From an uncultured Clostridia bacterium (GTDB taxonomy: Bacteria > Bacillota > Clostridia > Peptostreptococcales > Anaerovoracaceae): a stretch of 22,408 nt of DNA. Below, piece by piece: positions 7,735 through 17,735 of this stretch. The notes below the pieces were generated by a model, which made no database searches, was not told the DNA's origin, and worked only from the letters and a program-made list of their open reading frames with translations. A program made the translations under genes and the position numbers. Every line of letters starts with the position of its first letter. Position 1 is the stretch's first letter. Where the stretch lies: contig CAKQVC010000006.1 of assembly GCA_934277655.1 (NCBI GenBank), forward strand, positions 1 to 22,408. Reading direction: 5' to 3'.

Positions 7735-7815
7735 GAATATTATGATAATTAATGATAATTTTTGTCATATTTTAGCGAGATATATTAATGTAGGAAATTT
7801 TTCATAGGAATTTAT
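7735..7815. other. AT-rich segment of oriC upstream of the DnaA boxes
   Basis: The stretch is almost entirely A/T. It contains ATGATAATT twice at 10-bp spacing (7742-7750 and 7752-7760), about one helical turn. It lies between the rpmH promoter and the first DnaA box. It could be a secondary unwinding or protein-binding element. No gene is present in 7593-7949. Confidence 0.45.
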
Positions 7816-7816
7816 G

Positions 7817-7851
7817 CATAGAGTTATCCACATGTTGTGGATAACTCTATG
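7817..7851. repeat. 35-bp perfect inverted repeat holding two head-to-head DnaA boxes
   Basis: CATAGAGTTATCCACA (7817-7832) and its exact reverse complement (7836-7851) flank a 3-nt spacer. Each arm ends in a perfect DnaA box: TTATCCACA at 7824-7832 on plus and the same on minus at 7836-7844. The symmetry extends 7 bp beyond the boxes. Confidence 0.9.
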
Positions 7852-7899
7852 AAAACTTTATTTTTTAATTATCCACAATTCCTACTTGCTTGTGGATAA
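7824..7899. promoter_or_regulatory. oriC: oriC DnaA-box cluster upstream of dnaA (incAB-like half)
   Basis: Four perfect TTATCCACA boxes are present: 7824-7832 (+), 7836-7844 (-), 7869-7877 (+) and 7891-7899 (-). DnaA-ATP binds such boxes to start replication and to repress dnaA. The last box overlaps the proposed dnaA promoter, consistent with autoregulation. Together with the cluster after dnaA this makes a bipartite origin as in Bacillus. Confidence 0.93.
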
Positions 7900-7914
7900 C
7901 TTTTTATATAAAAT
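7886..7914 (+). promoter_or_regulatory. Candidate dnaA promoter
   Basis: TTGCTT (7886-7891) and TAAAAT (7909-7914) are separated by 17 bp. The -35 is weak (TTG only), but the DnaA box at 7891-7899 fills the spacer, the usual layout for DnaA self-repression. Transcription would start near 7921, giving a leader of about 30 nt. Confidence 0.5.
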
Positions 7915-7949
7915 AGGAGTTAGATAAAATTCAGAAGAAGGACATTTAG

Positions 7950-9338
7950 ATGGAAAATAAACAGAAAGTATGGGAAAAAGTATTAGAAATAATTGAAGAA
8001 AACACAACACCAATCAGCTTTGAAACCTGGTTTAAACCTCTTCGGATAAAAAAAATCGATAATGATCTGAACATAGCCTATATAGAAGTTAATTCTGATA
8101 AAGGAAATGAACTGTTGATTACTATAATCAAGAACAGATATCTTCCGATTCTTCAAGATGCTTTCAAAGCAGTTTTAGGCGAAGATTACCGCGTCGTGCT
8201 GAAAAGCTCTGAAGAATATTCGAAAGAGGCAGCCAGGGAAGCAGTATCTTCCCCGCCAGAAGAACCAGAACTTCCTAAAATCAACCCACAGAAAAAAGAG
8301 TTGAATCATCAGAAAATTTTTAACCCAAGATATAATTTTGATAATTTCGTTGTCGGAAACAGCAATAAATATGCCCATGCAGCAGCACTTGCTGTAGCAG
8401 AGTCCCCTTCCGAAGCCTATAACCCGCTCTTCATCTATGGTGGGTCCGGTCTTGGAAAAACACATCTGATGCATGCGATTGGAATCTATCTTTTAGAAAA
8501 AGACCCTCAGATGAGTGTTCTTTATGTTTCCTCAGAAATGTTCACAAACGAGCTGATCAAAGCTCTCAGTGAGCATAAAATGAACGAATTTAAATCCAAG
8601 TACAGAAAAGTTGATGTCCTTCTGATCGACGATATTCAATTTCTTGAAGGAAAAGAAACGACACAGGAAGAATTTTTCCACACATTCAATACCCTCTACG
8701 AAATGAATCGCCAGATCATTATTTCCAGTGACCGTGCTCCAAATAAGCTCGTAAATCTGGAAGACCGCTTAAGATCGCGATTCCAGTGGAATCTGATCGC
8801 AGATATCCAGCCTGCAGACTATGAAACAAGGGTTGCTATCCTTATGAAAAAAGCTGAGAACCTCAATATAGAAGTTGATGATGATCTTTATGACGTCATC
8901 TGCCTGATTGCAGAGAAGATTAAAGACAATATCCGTGAACTGGAAGGTGCCTTTACCAGAATCGTCTCATTTTCACATCTTCTTGGAGAAAAGCCGAATA
9001 AAGCATTCGCAAAGAGAACGCTGAAAGATATCCTCAGCAACAGTGATATGACGATCACACCTGAAAAGATCAAGAAAACAGTCTGCAAGCATTACAATAT
9101 TAAGATGTCTGATCTGGAATCATCTAAGAAAACCAATAACATCGCTTTTCCTCGTCAGGTTGCCATGTATCTGATGAGAAACCTTACTGATCTTTCCCTT
9201 CCTAAGGTTGGTGAACATTTTGGAGGCAAACATTATACAACCGTTATGTACGCCTGCGAAAAAATAGAAGACGAAATAAAAAATGACCAGAATTTGGCCA
9301 ACTTAATCGAAGAAATAAAAAGTGAAATCAAAGAATAA
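7950..9338 (+). CDS. dnaA: Chromosomal replication initiator DnaA
   Basis: The protein is 462 aa. Domain I begins VWEKVLEIIEENTTPISFETWFKPL. A short variable domain II spans about 88-120. Domain III is an AAA+ ATPase with Walker A GGSGLGKT (164-171), Walker B LLIDD (224-228) and sensor II DNIRELEGA (327-334 region). Domain IV (about 370-462) binds DnaA boxes. DnaA-ATP oligomerises on oriC, opens it and recruits the helicase. The domain IV signature, normally GGRDHTT, reads GGKHYTT at 425-431, and the basic loop reads SKKTNNIAFPRQ. The boxes around the gene are still canonical. AAGGA lies shortly before ATG 7950. It is flanked by both halves of oriC. Confidence 0.98.
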   Translation: MENKQKVWEKVLEIIEENTTPISFETWFKPLRIKKIDNDLNIAYIEVNSDKGNELLITIIKNRYLPILQDAFKAVLGEDYRVVLKSSEEYSKEAAREAVSSPPEEPELPKINPQKKELNHQKIFNPRYNFDNFVVGNSNKYAHAAALAVAESPSEAYNPLFIYGGSGLGKTHLMHAIGIYLLEKDPQMSVLYVSSEMFTNELIKALSEHKMNEFKSKYRKVDVLLIDDIQFLEGKETTQEEFFHTFNTLYEMNRQIIISSDRAPNKLVNLEDRLRSRFQWNLIADIQPADYETRVAILMKKAENLNIEVDDDLYDVICLIAEKIKDNIRELEGAFTRIVSFSHLLGEKPNKAFAKRTLKDILSNSDMTITPEKIKKTVCKHYNIKMSDLESSKKTNNIAFPRQVAMYLMRNLTDLSLPKVGEHFGGKHYTTVMYACEKIEDEIKNDQNLANLIEEIKSEIKE

Positions 9339-9396
9339 GCCATCCTCATAAAAAACTCATACATCATTAGGATAAAAACAAAATTATCCTTGTGAG

Positions 9397-9515
9397 TTAT
9401 CCACATGTTATCAACAGGTAGTTTATTTGGAATTTCAACGCATACAGGTGTTATCCACATATTCAACACCCCTTACTATTACTATTACTGCAAAAAATAT
9501 AAATATTAAATAATT
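9397..9515 (+). promoter_or_regulatory. oriC: oriC downstream half: DnaA boxes, DnaA-trios and AT-rich unwinding region
   Basis: Perfect boxes lie at 9397-9405 and 9451-9459, both on plus, with a one-mismatch box TTATCAACA at 9408-9416. After the last box come a C-rich step (CACCCC, 9467-9472), the trio array (9473-9490) and an almost pure A/T run to about 9515. This order (box, GC-rich step, trios, AT-rich DNA) matches the basal unwinding system described in Bacillus subtilis between dnaA and dnaN. The whole dnaA-dnaN gap (9339-9530) is explained by it. Confidence 0.9.
9473..9490 (+). repeat. DnaA-trio array
   Basis: The 18-mer TTACTATTACTATTACTG divides into six triplets (TTA, CTA, TTA, CTA, TTA, CTG), each the complement of a DnaA-trio (3'-AAT or 3'-GAT). 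DnaA is thought to load on these trios as single-stranded DNA from the adjacent box and C-rich step. The six-unit regularity with a 6-bp period is unusually clear. Confidence 0.85.
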
Positions 9516-9530
9516 AGCGGAGGTAAAACT

Positions 9531-10646
9531 ATGAAATTTTCAGCAAACCAGCAAGTCCTCGTGAAAGCTCTGAATATCGTCTCCAAAGCTGTAACTGCAA
9601 GAACAACCATTCCCATCTTAAAAGGCATTCTTTTAAGGATTAATGAAAATGGTATTCTTACGATGGCAGCATCCGATCTGGAAATCAACATAGAAAAAAA
9701 GTTGAAAGTAGAAGACAGCGAACCGGGAGAAATCGTCGTACAGGCAAAACTTTTCGGCGATATTATCCGTAAACTTCCAAATTCGACAGTCAATATAAGT
9801 GAACAGAATGGAAACGTACTTATCCACTGTGCAGGATCGGAATTTAATATCATCGGCTCTGAATCGGACGAATTTCCTAAAATAGGAGAAGAACAACAAC
9901 CGTCAGAAAAGATTATATTTGATAAACAGACACTGACAGACATGATCAAAAGAACATCCTTTGCAGCCAGCATCGATGAATCAAGAGGAGTTCTTACAGG
10001 TATTTTGATTGAAATGACAGAAGCAAATCTGAATATGGTTGCACTTGATGGATTCAGAATGGCAGTTGCAAGAGAAAATATTAAAAACAGTCAGGTTCAG
10101 AATATTATAATATCTGCTAAAATCTTAAATGAAATCGGAAAAATCGTTTCAGAAACAGAAACAAATCAGGAAAACGTTGATCTATATATTAATAACAAAA
10201 TGGCAACCTTTGAACTGGAAGATACAAAAGTCGTTCTTCGCATATTGGAAGGAGAATTTGTTAAATATCAGGATATTCTTCCAAAGGACAGCAACACCAG
10301 GATTGTTGTGAATAAAAACGATCTTCTTGACAGTATTGAAAGAGCTTCACTCCTTGCAAAAGTAGGAAAAAATAACCTGATCAGGCTGGAACTAACAGAA
10401 AATAACATGGAAATAACATCAAAGTCCGAAGAAGGAAATGTAAAAGAAGATATTATCATCTCCAAAGAAGGAAACGATCTGGTTATCGGATTTAACTCCA
10501 AATATCTGATTGATGCTTTAAAAGTCATTGAAGAAGAACAGATTACCATGCTCTTTAACACGAGTATCAGTCCATGTCTGATCCGTCCGGTAACAGGAGA
10601 AAATTTTGAATATCTGATTCTTCCGGTCAGAATTACCGGAAACTAG
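9531..10646 (+). CDS. dnaN: DNA polymerase III sliding clamp (beta subunit)
   Basis: The protein is 371 aa, normal for the beta clamp. It forms a ring dimer that tethers polymerase and other clamp-binding proteins to DNA. It has the N-terminal MKFSANQQVLVKALNIVSKAV, the TTIPILKGILL motif of the first fold, and a C-terminus LILPVRI like the family's PMR/PVR end that lines the ligand pocket. GCGGAGG (9517-9523 region) precedes ATG 9531 at good spacing. recF begins 9 nt after its stop and takes its ribosome site from that junction, so the two are co-transcribed. No promoter was identified beyond the AT-rich oriC DNA; read-through from dnaA is likely. Confidence 0.98.
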   Translation: MKFSANQQVLVKALNIVSKAVTARTTIPILKGILLRINENGILTMAASDLEINIEKKLKVEDSEPGEIVVQAKLFGDIIRKLPNSTVNISEQNGNVLIHCAGSEFNIIGSESDEFPKIGEEQQPSEKIIFDKQTLTDMIKRTSFAASIDESRGVLTGILIEMTEANLNMVALDGFRMAVARENIKNSQVQNIIISAKILNEIGKIVSETETNQENVDLYINNKMATFELEDTKVVLRILEGEFVKYQDILPKDSNTRIVVNKNDLLDSIERASLLAKVGKNNLIRLELTENNMEITSKSEEGNVKEDIIISKEGNDLVIGFNSKYLIDALKVIEEEQITMLFNTSISPCLIRPVTGENFEYLILPVRITGN

Positions 10647-10655
10647 GAAAAAGAC

Positions 10656-11753
10656 ATGTATATAACCAAAACAGAGCTGAAAAATTTCAGAAATTATGAA
10701 AATCTCAGCTTGGATTTTCACAGAAAGGTAAATCTTATTCTTGGAAAAAATGCACAGGGTAAGACAAATCTCCTGGAATCTATTTATGTTGTATCAATCG
10801 GAAGATCATTCCGAACAAATAAAGATTCAGATTTAATAAAATTTGGTTCTGATTTTGCAAGGGTTTATACAGAAAGCATCCGGGATGGCGAAAATGAGAC
10901 TGTTGAGCTTATTTTTTCGAAAGAATCGAAAAAATTTGCGAAAATAGATGGCATGCGGATTCTAAAAACATCGGAGCTTTTGGAACATGTCTATATTGTC
11001 ATTTTTTCACCGGAAGATCTGAAAATTGTAAAAGATGAACCAGAGAAGCGAAGAAAATTCATAGACAGAGAGCTTTGCCAGATTAAACCGGCCTACTATG
11101 GCAGCCTGGGAAATTATAAAAGAGTTTTGAACCAAAGAAATACTTACTTAAAAGAGCCTGTGGTTGATCCGTCAGTTATGGATATATGGGATATACAAAT
11201 GGCAAAATATGGTGCAGATGTTATTTTGCAAAGAGAAAAGTTTGTTGAAAAGTTGAATTTGGCAGCCTCATCCATTCATTTCGGCATCACTAACGGCAAA
11301 GAACATCTCGAAATACGTTATGCACCGAATATTTCCGGAGAAGAATGTAAAGAAAATCTTGAAGAAAAAATATATAGTGAGCTGAGAAACTCATTTGAAC
11401 ATGATCTGAAAAGGCGGACAACAGGAAGAGGACCGCATAAAGATGATCTTGAATTTTTCATTGATGGGATTAATGCCCGGAATTTTGGTTCACAGGGACA
11501 GCAGCGTACGGTAGCACTTTCGCTGAAACTGGCTGAAATCAGCATTATCAAAGAGGAAACAGGAGAGGAACCAGTACTGCTTCTTGACGATGTGATGAGT
11601 GAACTGGATATCGAAAGACAAGAATTTCTTGTAAAATCATTGTCCGATGTGCAGCTATTTATCACAACGACAGAAATCCCTGGCATTCTTCTTGATAAAT
11701 TTAAAGATTATTTGGTATTTGAGGTTGATGGCGGAAAAGTAATAAAAAAATAG
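10656..11753 (+). CDS. recF: DNA replication and repair protein RecF
   Basis: The protein is 365 aa. It is an SMC-like ABC ATPase that helps load RecA at single-strand gaps with RecO and RecR. Walker A LGKNAQGKTNLLES is at about 29-42, the family motif RRTTGRGPHKDDLEF at about 251-265, the ABC signature FGSQGQQRTVALSLKLAEI after it, and Walker B PVLLLDDVMSELD near 307-319. ATG 10656 follows AGGAAAAAG, which begins within the dnaN stop. The small S4-domain gene (rlbA/yaaA) that commonly separates dnaN and recF in Firmicutes is absent: the gap is 9 nt. A terminator follows 5 nt after the stop. Confidence 0.97.
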   Translation: MYITKTELKNFRNYENLSLDFHRKVNLILGKNAQGKTNLLESIYVVSIGRSFRTNKDSDLIKFGSDFARVYTESIRDGENETVELIFSKESKKFAKIDGMRILKTSELLEHVYIVIFSPEDLKIVKDEPEKRRKFIDRELCQIKPAYYGSLGNYKRVLNQRNTYLKEPVVDPSVMDIWDIQMAKYGADVILQREKFVEKLNLAASSIHFGITNGKEHLEIRYAPNISGEECKENLEEKIYSELRNSFEHDLKRRTTGRGPHKDDLEFFIDGINARNFGSQGQQRTVALSLKLAEISIIKEETGEEPVLLLDDVMSELDIERQEFLVKSLSDVQLFITTTEIPGILLDKFKDYLVFEVDGGKVIKK

Positions 11754-11758
11754 AGAAA

Positions 11759-11797
11759 AATAACATAGCAGCACGTAGGGAGGCTGCTTTTGTTATT
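11759..11797 (+). terminator. Intrinsic terminator after recF
   Basis: AGCAGC pairs with GCTGCT and AATAACA with TGTTATT, forming a two-part stem around a roughly 10-nt loop. The run TTTTGTTATT both extends the stem and supplies the U-tail. It closes the dnaA-dnaN-recF unit before the separate gyrB promoter. Confidence 0.75.
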
Positions 11798-11915
11798 CAT
11801 GCGAAAAAATATTTTTTGATATATCTTAAAATAAAATAGCTTTAAAAGGGCTGAAATTCAACTAAAAACGGGATAAAGATAAAAATAGGGTTTTAAATAT
11901 CAAAAAATGAAAGGC

Positions 11916-11944
11916 TTGAACTTTTTTGTTCTAAGTGATAAGAT
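11916..11944 (+). promoter_or_regulatory. Promoter of gyrB-gyrA
   Basis: TTGAAC (11916-11921) and TAAGAT (11939-11944) are 17 bp apart, and TG at 11936-11937 makes an extended -10. Transcription would begin near 11951, leaving a leader of about 90 nt. The rest of 11754-12040 is AT-rich with no gene; the DUF370/RemB gene often found here is missing. Confidence 0.7.
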
Positions 11945-11974
11945 AAAGCGTGTATGTATAGACAATAAGAGTAA

Positions 11975-13960
<1,986 letters not shown>

Positions 13961-13976
13961 GAAAGGGGGCAAAACA

Positions 13977-16493
13977 TTGACAACTTTATTAGAAGATCAG
14001 AAAATGCTTCAACATGAAATTCATGATGAAATGAAGCAATCCTATATCGACTACGCCATGAGCGTAATCGTCAGCCGTGCCCTTCCGGACGTAAGAGATG
14101 GTCTGAAACCGGTACACAGAAGAATTCTTTACGGAATGAGCGAACTGGGTGTTACTCCGGACAAGCCGCATAAAAAGTCAGCTCGTATTGTCGGTGAAGT
14201 AATGGGTAAATATCACCCGCATGGAGACTCTTCCATCTACGATGCCATGGTAAGACTGGCTCAGCCTTGGAATATCAGGCATGCACTGGTTGACGGACAT
14301 GGTAACTTCGGTTCCGTGGACGGAGACGGCGCTGCTGCAATGCGTTATACAGAAGCGCGAATGACGCCTCTGGCACTTCAGATGCTTCGCGACATTGATA
14401 AAGAAACGGTTGATTTCGAGCCAAACTTTGACGGCGAAGAAAAAGAACCGGTTGTACTTCCATCCAGATTTCCAAACCTTCTGGTTAACGGATCTAACGG
14501 TATTGCTGTCGGCATGGCTACTTCTATTCCGCCACACAATCTGGTAGAAACTATTGATGCGGCAATTAAGATCATTGATGAGCCGGAAGTTACCATTGAT
14601 GAACTGGCAAGTATTGTAAAAGGCCCTGATTTCCCAACCGGCGCTATTATCATGGGAAAAAATTCTGCAAAAGAAGCATACAGAACAGGTCAGGGAAAAG
14701 TAATTGTTCGTGCAGTAACCGAGATTGAGGAAACGAGCAGAGGCAGACAGCAGATCATTGTCACAGAAATCCCGTATCAGGTTAATAAAGCAAGACTCAT
14801 TGAAAAAATCGCAGATCTTGTAAAAGATAAAAGAATCGAAGGCATTTCTGAAATCAGAGACGAATCCAACCGTAAAGGTATGCGGATCGTTATTGAGCTG
14901 AAAAAAGATGCCAATGCGAATATTATCTTAAACAGACTTTATAAGCACACGCAGATGCAGGAAACAATTTCTATGATCATGCTCGCGATCGTCAACGGAA
15001 GGCCGAGAATTCTTAATCTCCGTGAAATCCTCGACGAATATCTGAAGCATCAGAAAGAGGTTGTTACCAGAAGAACTATTTACGATAAAAAGAAAGCGGA
15101 AGCAAGAGCACATATCTTAGAAGGCTACCGCATTGCATTAGACAATATTGACGAAATCATCCAGATCATACGAAACAGCTACAATGATGCCAAGGAAAAA
15201 CTGATGGATCGCTTCGGACTTTCTGACATTCAGGCTCAAGCTATTTTGGACATGCAGCTGAGAAGACTGCAAGGTCTGGAAAAAGAGAAGATTGAAAACG
15301 AATATCAGGAACTTCTCAAAAAAATCGCTTATTACAACGAGCTTCTTGCTGATGAACATAAACTGATGGGCGTTATTAAAGATGAGCTGATAGAAATCAA
15401 AGAAAAATGGGGCGATGAAAGAAGAACCAAAATCAAGGCAGACGCAAAAGAAATCGATGAAGAAGACCTGATTGAAGAAGAAAATGTTTGCGTGACTCTG
15501 ACACATCTTGGATATATCAAGAGAGTTCCGGTAGATACCTATAAGTCCCAGAGGAGAGGCGGAAAAGGAGTTACCGGTATTACTACCAGAGAAAACGATT
15601 TTGTAAAGAATATGATCATGACATCAACCCATGATTTCCTCATGTTCTTTACCAATACAGGCAAAGCACATAAGATCAAAGCCTACGAAATTCCGGAAGC
15701 AACCAGGACTGCGAAAGGAACACCGGCAGTTAACTTCCTGAATCTGATGCAGAGAGAAAGAATTACTGCAGTTATTCCAATCCAGGAATTTTCAGAAGAT
15801 AAATACCTTATAGCCGTGACGAAGCAGGGAACGATCAAAAAAACTGCTCTTTCACAGTTTGATACAAACAGAAAGAATGGATTGATCGCTATGAATCTGA
15901 AAGAAGGCGATGAACTGATCGGAATCAAGCAGACTTCCGGCACCAATAATGTTATCATTGTAACGAAGCAGGGTAAATGTATCTGCTTCTCCGAAGATGA
16001 TGTTCGTCCTATGGGCAGAATCGCAGGCGGTGTAAGAGCTATCAAGTTGGAAGGTGATGATGAAGTTGTAGCAATGGAACTTGTCGAACCTGGTCAGGAG
16101 CTTCTGGTTGTTACACAAAAGGGATTCGGCAAGAGAACCAAAGTTGAAGATTACAAGATCCAGGTACGCGGCGGCAAAGGACTTCTGACTTACGATAAGG
16201 CGAAGTTTAAGAAGACCGGAGAACTGGTTGGTGCAATGGCGGTTGATGACGAGGATGAAATTTTGCTGATTAATTCAGATGGAATTATCATTCGTCTTGC
16301 TGCAAATGAAATATCTAAACTGGGAAGAGCAACGCAGGGAGTTAAGATCATGAACGTTGGTGAAGATGCGAATATCATTGCACTTGCAAAGGTTATCAAA
16401 GAAGATGAACTTACCGGCGAGATTCAAATAGAAAAAGAAGAAAAAAAGACTGAAAATAAAAAAAATGATGAACAGGAACAGATGAAATTCTAA
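13977..16493 (+). CDS. gyrA: DNA gyrase subunit A
   Basis: The protein is 838 aa. It starts at TTG 13977, with AAGGGGG seven bases upstream and no ATG before [10 protein letters not shown]. The catalytic Tyr is Y124 in [10 protein letters not shown]. The quinolone-resistance region reads [13 protein letters not shown], with S85 and D89 at the positions of E. coli S83 and D87, the usual susceptible form. The C-terminal beta-pinwheel contains a GyrA box QRRGGKG (about 525-531), which marks gyrase rather than topoisomerase IV. A Lys/Glu-rich tail ends the protein. It shares a transcript with gyrB; a hairpin spans the stop codon before the rsbW-like gene. Confidence 0.98.
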   Translation: MTTLLEDQKMLQHEIHDEMKQSYIDYAMSVIVSRALPDVRDGLKPVHRRILYGMSELGVTPDKPHKKSARIVGEVMGKYHPHGDSSIYDAMVRLAQPWNIRHALVDGHGNFGSVDGDGAAAMRYTEARMTPLALQMLRDIDKETVDFEPNFDGEEKEPVVLPSRFPNLLVNGSNGIAVGMATSIPPHNLVETIDAAIKIIDEPEVTIDELASIVKGPDFPTGAIIMGKNSAKEAYRTGQGKVIVRAVTEIEETSRGRQQIIVTEIPYQVNKARLIEKIADLVKDKRIEGISEIRDESNRKGMRIVIELKKDANANIILNRLYKHTQMQETISMIMLAIVNGRPRILNLREILDEYLKHQKEVVTRRTIYDKKKAEARAHILEGYRIALDNIDEIIQIIRNSYNDAKEKLMDRFGLSDIQAQAILDMQLRRLQGLEKEKIENEYQELLKKIAYYNELLADEHKLMGVIKDELIEIKEKWGDERRTKIKADAKEIDEEDLIEEENVCVTLTHLGYIKRVPVDTYKSQRRGGKGVTGITTRENDFVKNMIMTSTHDFLMFFTNTGKAHKIKAYEIPEATRTAKGTPAVNFLNLMQRERITAVIPIQEFSEDKYLIAVTKQGTIKKTALSQFDTNRKNGLIAMNLKEGDELIGIKQTSGTNNVIIVTKQGKCICFSEDDVRPMGRIAGGVRAIKLEGDDEVVAMELVEPGQELLVVTQKGFGKRTKVEDYKIQVRGGKGLLTYDKAKFKKTGELVGAMAVDDEDEILLINSDGIIIRLAANEISKLGRATQGVKIMNVGEDANIIALAKVIKEDELTGEIQIEKEEKKTENKKNDEQEQMKF

Positions 16494-16508
16494 AAAAGAA
16501 TTTCATCT
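16480..16508 (+). terminator. Hairpin spanning the gyrA stop, possible terminator or attenuator
   Basis: AGATGAAATTC (16480-16490) and GAATTTCATCT (16498-16508) are exact reverse complements around a 7-nt loop that begins with the TAA stop. The stem is AT-rich and is followed only by TTCC, so termination is likely partial, leaving some read-through into the anti-sigma gene. Confidence 0.5.
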
Positions 16509-16532
16509 TTCCGAAGAATACCATATTTGATA

Positions 16533-16548
16533 AGGAAGGGAGGTTCCT
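16533..16548 (+). promoter_or_regulatory. Small hairpin presenting the rsbW ribosome site in its loop
   Basis: AGGAA (16533-16537) and TTCCT (16544-16548) pair around the 6-nt loop GGGAGG, which is the likely Shine-Dalgarno sequence for ATG 16555. Spacing to the start is 11 nt, longer than usual. The stem is only 5 bp, so an effect on translation is uncertain. Confidence 0.4.
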
Positions 16549-16554
16549 AAAGAT

Positions 16555-16959
16555 ATGGAGGACAAAATTAAGTTTATTATACCGGGAAAGCCTGAATATC
16601 TGACTATGGTCAGACTTGCTATCGGATCCATCGCAGATACGGCCCAGTTTAATATGGATGAAATTGAAGATATTCAAACAGCTGTCGGCGAAGCATGTAA
16701 AGCAATCTGCTGCCACGGCAAAGAAAACATTGCAGGAGAATTTACTCTGGAGTGTATTCTGAAAAGTGATGCAATTGAAATTTATGTGACTGCTACCGGC
16801 GAAAAAGAAGTAGGAAAAAGTTTGCTTACGATGAAGTGCCATGATTGCCCAAATGAAGGGGATCTGGGAGCATTCGTAATGAAGACGTTAATGACAAGTG
16901 CTGAAATTATAAAAAATGCAGATGGTAAAAAGACCATAAAGATGACAAAGAAAAAATGA
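16555..16959 (+). CDS. RsbW-like anti-sigma factor with degenerate GHKL kinase fold
   Basis: The protein is 134 aa, shorter than Bacillus RsbW (about 160). The N-terminal IIPGKPEYLTMVRLAIGSIA and DEIEDIQTAVGEAC align with RsbW/SpoIIAB, and GDLGAFVMKTLM (102-113) keeps the C-terminal glycine motif. RsbW binds its sigma factor and phosphorylates RsbV. Here the N-box Asn (EACTN in RsbW) is Ala50 (EACKA), and the adenine-binding Asp of the next motif (ADEG) is Ala80 (TATG). ATP binding and kinase activity are therefore doubtful. Six Cys (48, 52, 53, 67, 95, 98) include CCHG and CHDC. Its stop overlaps the sigma factor start (ATGA), so the two are co-translated. No RsbV gene is adjacent. Confidence 0.85.
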   Translation: MEDKIKFIIPGKPEYLTMVRLAIGSIADTAQFNMDEIEDIQTAVGEACKAICCHGKENIAGEFTLECILKSDAIEIYVTATGEKEVGKSLLTMKCHDCPNEGDLGAFVMKTLMTSAEIIKNADGKKTIKMTKKK

Positions 16960-17717
16960 CACGAAATCAGACACAAAACCAGACATCTGAATTATTAAAA
17001 GAATATGCAAAGCATCCGACCGTTGAGCTGAGAAACAAGATTGTAGAGGATAACCTGTATATCGTAGATATTTTAATAAGAAAATATTTGGGGAAGGGTG
17101 TTGACTATGAAGATCTGTATCAAGTCGGCGCAATTGGCCTGGTTTCTGCTGTCGAAAGATTTGATCCGAGTAAGGGATATGAGTTTCGAAGCTTTGCAAC
17201 GCCGACGATCCTTGGGGAAATAAAAAAATATTTCCGTGATAAGGAATGGAGTCTGAAAGTTCCTCGCCGGATGAAAGAAATTGCCGGAAAAGTGCAGGAA
17301 ACAAAAGAAAAGCTTACGGCTAAGCTTGGCAGAGTACCGGACGTACAGGAAATTGCTGAGGCAACCGGATTTTCACATGAACAGATCATTCAGGCAATGG
17401 AAAGTGCAAAAGCTTACGGAACCTATTCGCTTGACAGTGCTTCAAACTCCTCTTCTGATGAGGAAGCGGAAGCTAATGCGCTGGAGCAGTACATAGGCTT
17501 CGAAGATTCCGGCTTTGAAAAAGTGGAAATGAGCGAGATTATCAATAACGTCCTGAGCAGTCTCAGTGACACCTATCGATATATTTTCAAACAGCGCTTT
17601 CTTCTTAATAAATCACAGGCAGAAATCGCGAAACACCTGGGTGTATCACAGATGACCGTCTCCCGTTCGGAAAAGGCCATCATAGAACGTTTTAAAAAAG
17701 AATTAAACAGGCATTAA
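16956..17717 (+). CDS. Group 3 sigma factor of the SigB/SigF/SigG family
   Basis: The protein is 253 aa. Region 2 holds YEDLYQVGAIGLVSAVERFD (51-70) and FRSFATPTILGEIKKYFRD (77-95), the FATPTI(L)GEI hallmark of SigB/F/G. Region 3 holds KLGRVPDVQEIAEATG (123-138), and region 4 a helix-turn-helix SQAEIAKHLGVSQMTVSRSEKAI (220-242). It directs RNA polymerase to a special regulon, probably stress or surface genes. The partner anti-sigma gene overlaps it by 4 nt. I call it SigB-like because of its place after gyrA with rsbW; a sporulation sigma is less likely since no spoIIAA precedes it. No promoter of the GTTTAA/GGGTAT type was recognised in the gaps. Confidence 0.9.
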   Translation: MTRNQTQNQTSELLKEYAKHPTVELRNKIVEDNLYIVDILIRKYLGKGVDYEDLYQVGAIGLVSAVERFDPSKGYEFRSFATPTILGEIKKYFRDKEWSLKVPRRMKEIAGKVQETKEKLTAKLGRVPDVQEIAEATGFSHEQIIQAMESAKAYGTYSLDSASNSSSDEEAEANALEQYIGFEDSGFEKVEMSEIINNVLSSLSDTYRYIFKQRFLLNKSQAEIAKHLGVSQMTVSRSEKAIIERFKKELNRH

Positions 17718-17735
17718 GAAAAGGAGACCAAAAAA

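Noticed and set aside
7731..7739. TGTGGAATA as a fifth DnaA box upstream of dnaA
   Set aside because: Two mismatches in the last three positions; the other boxes in the cluster are all perfect.
17700..17735. T-box leader before trpS
   Set aside because: Only 18 nt separate the sigma factor stop from trpS, too short for a T-box.
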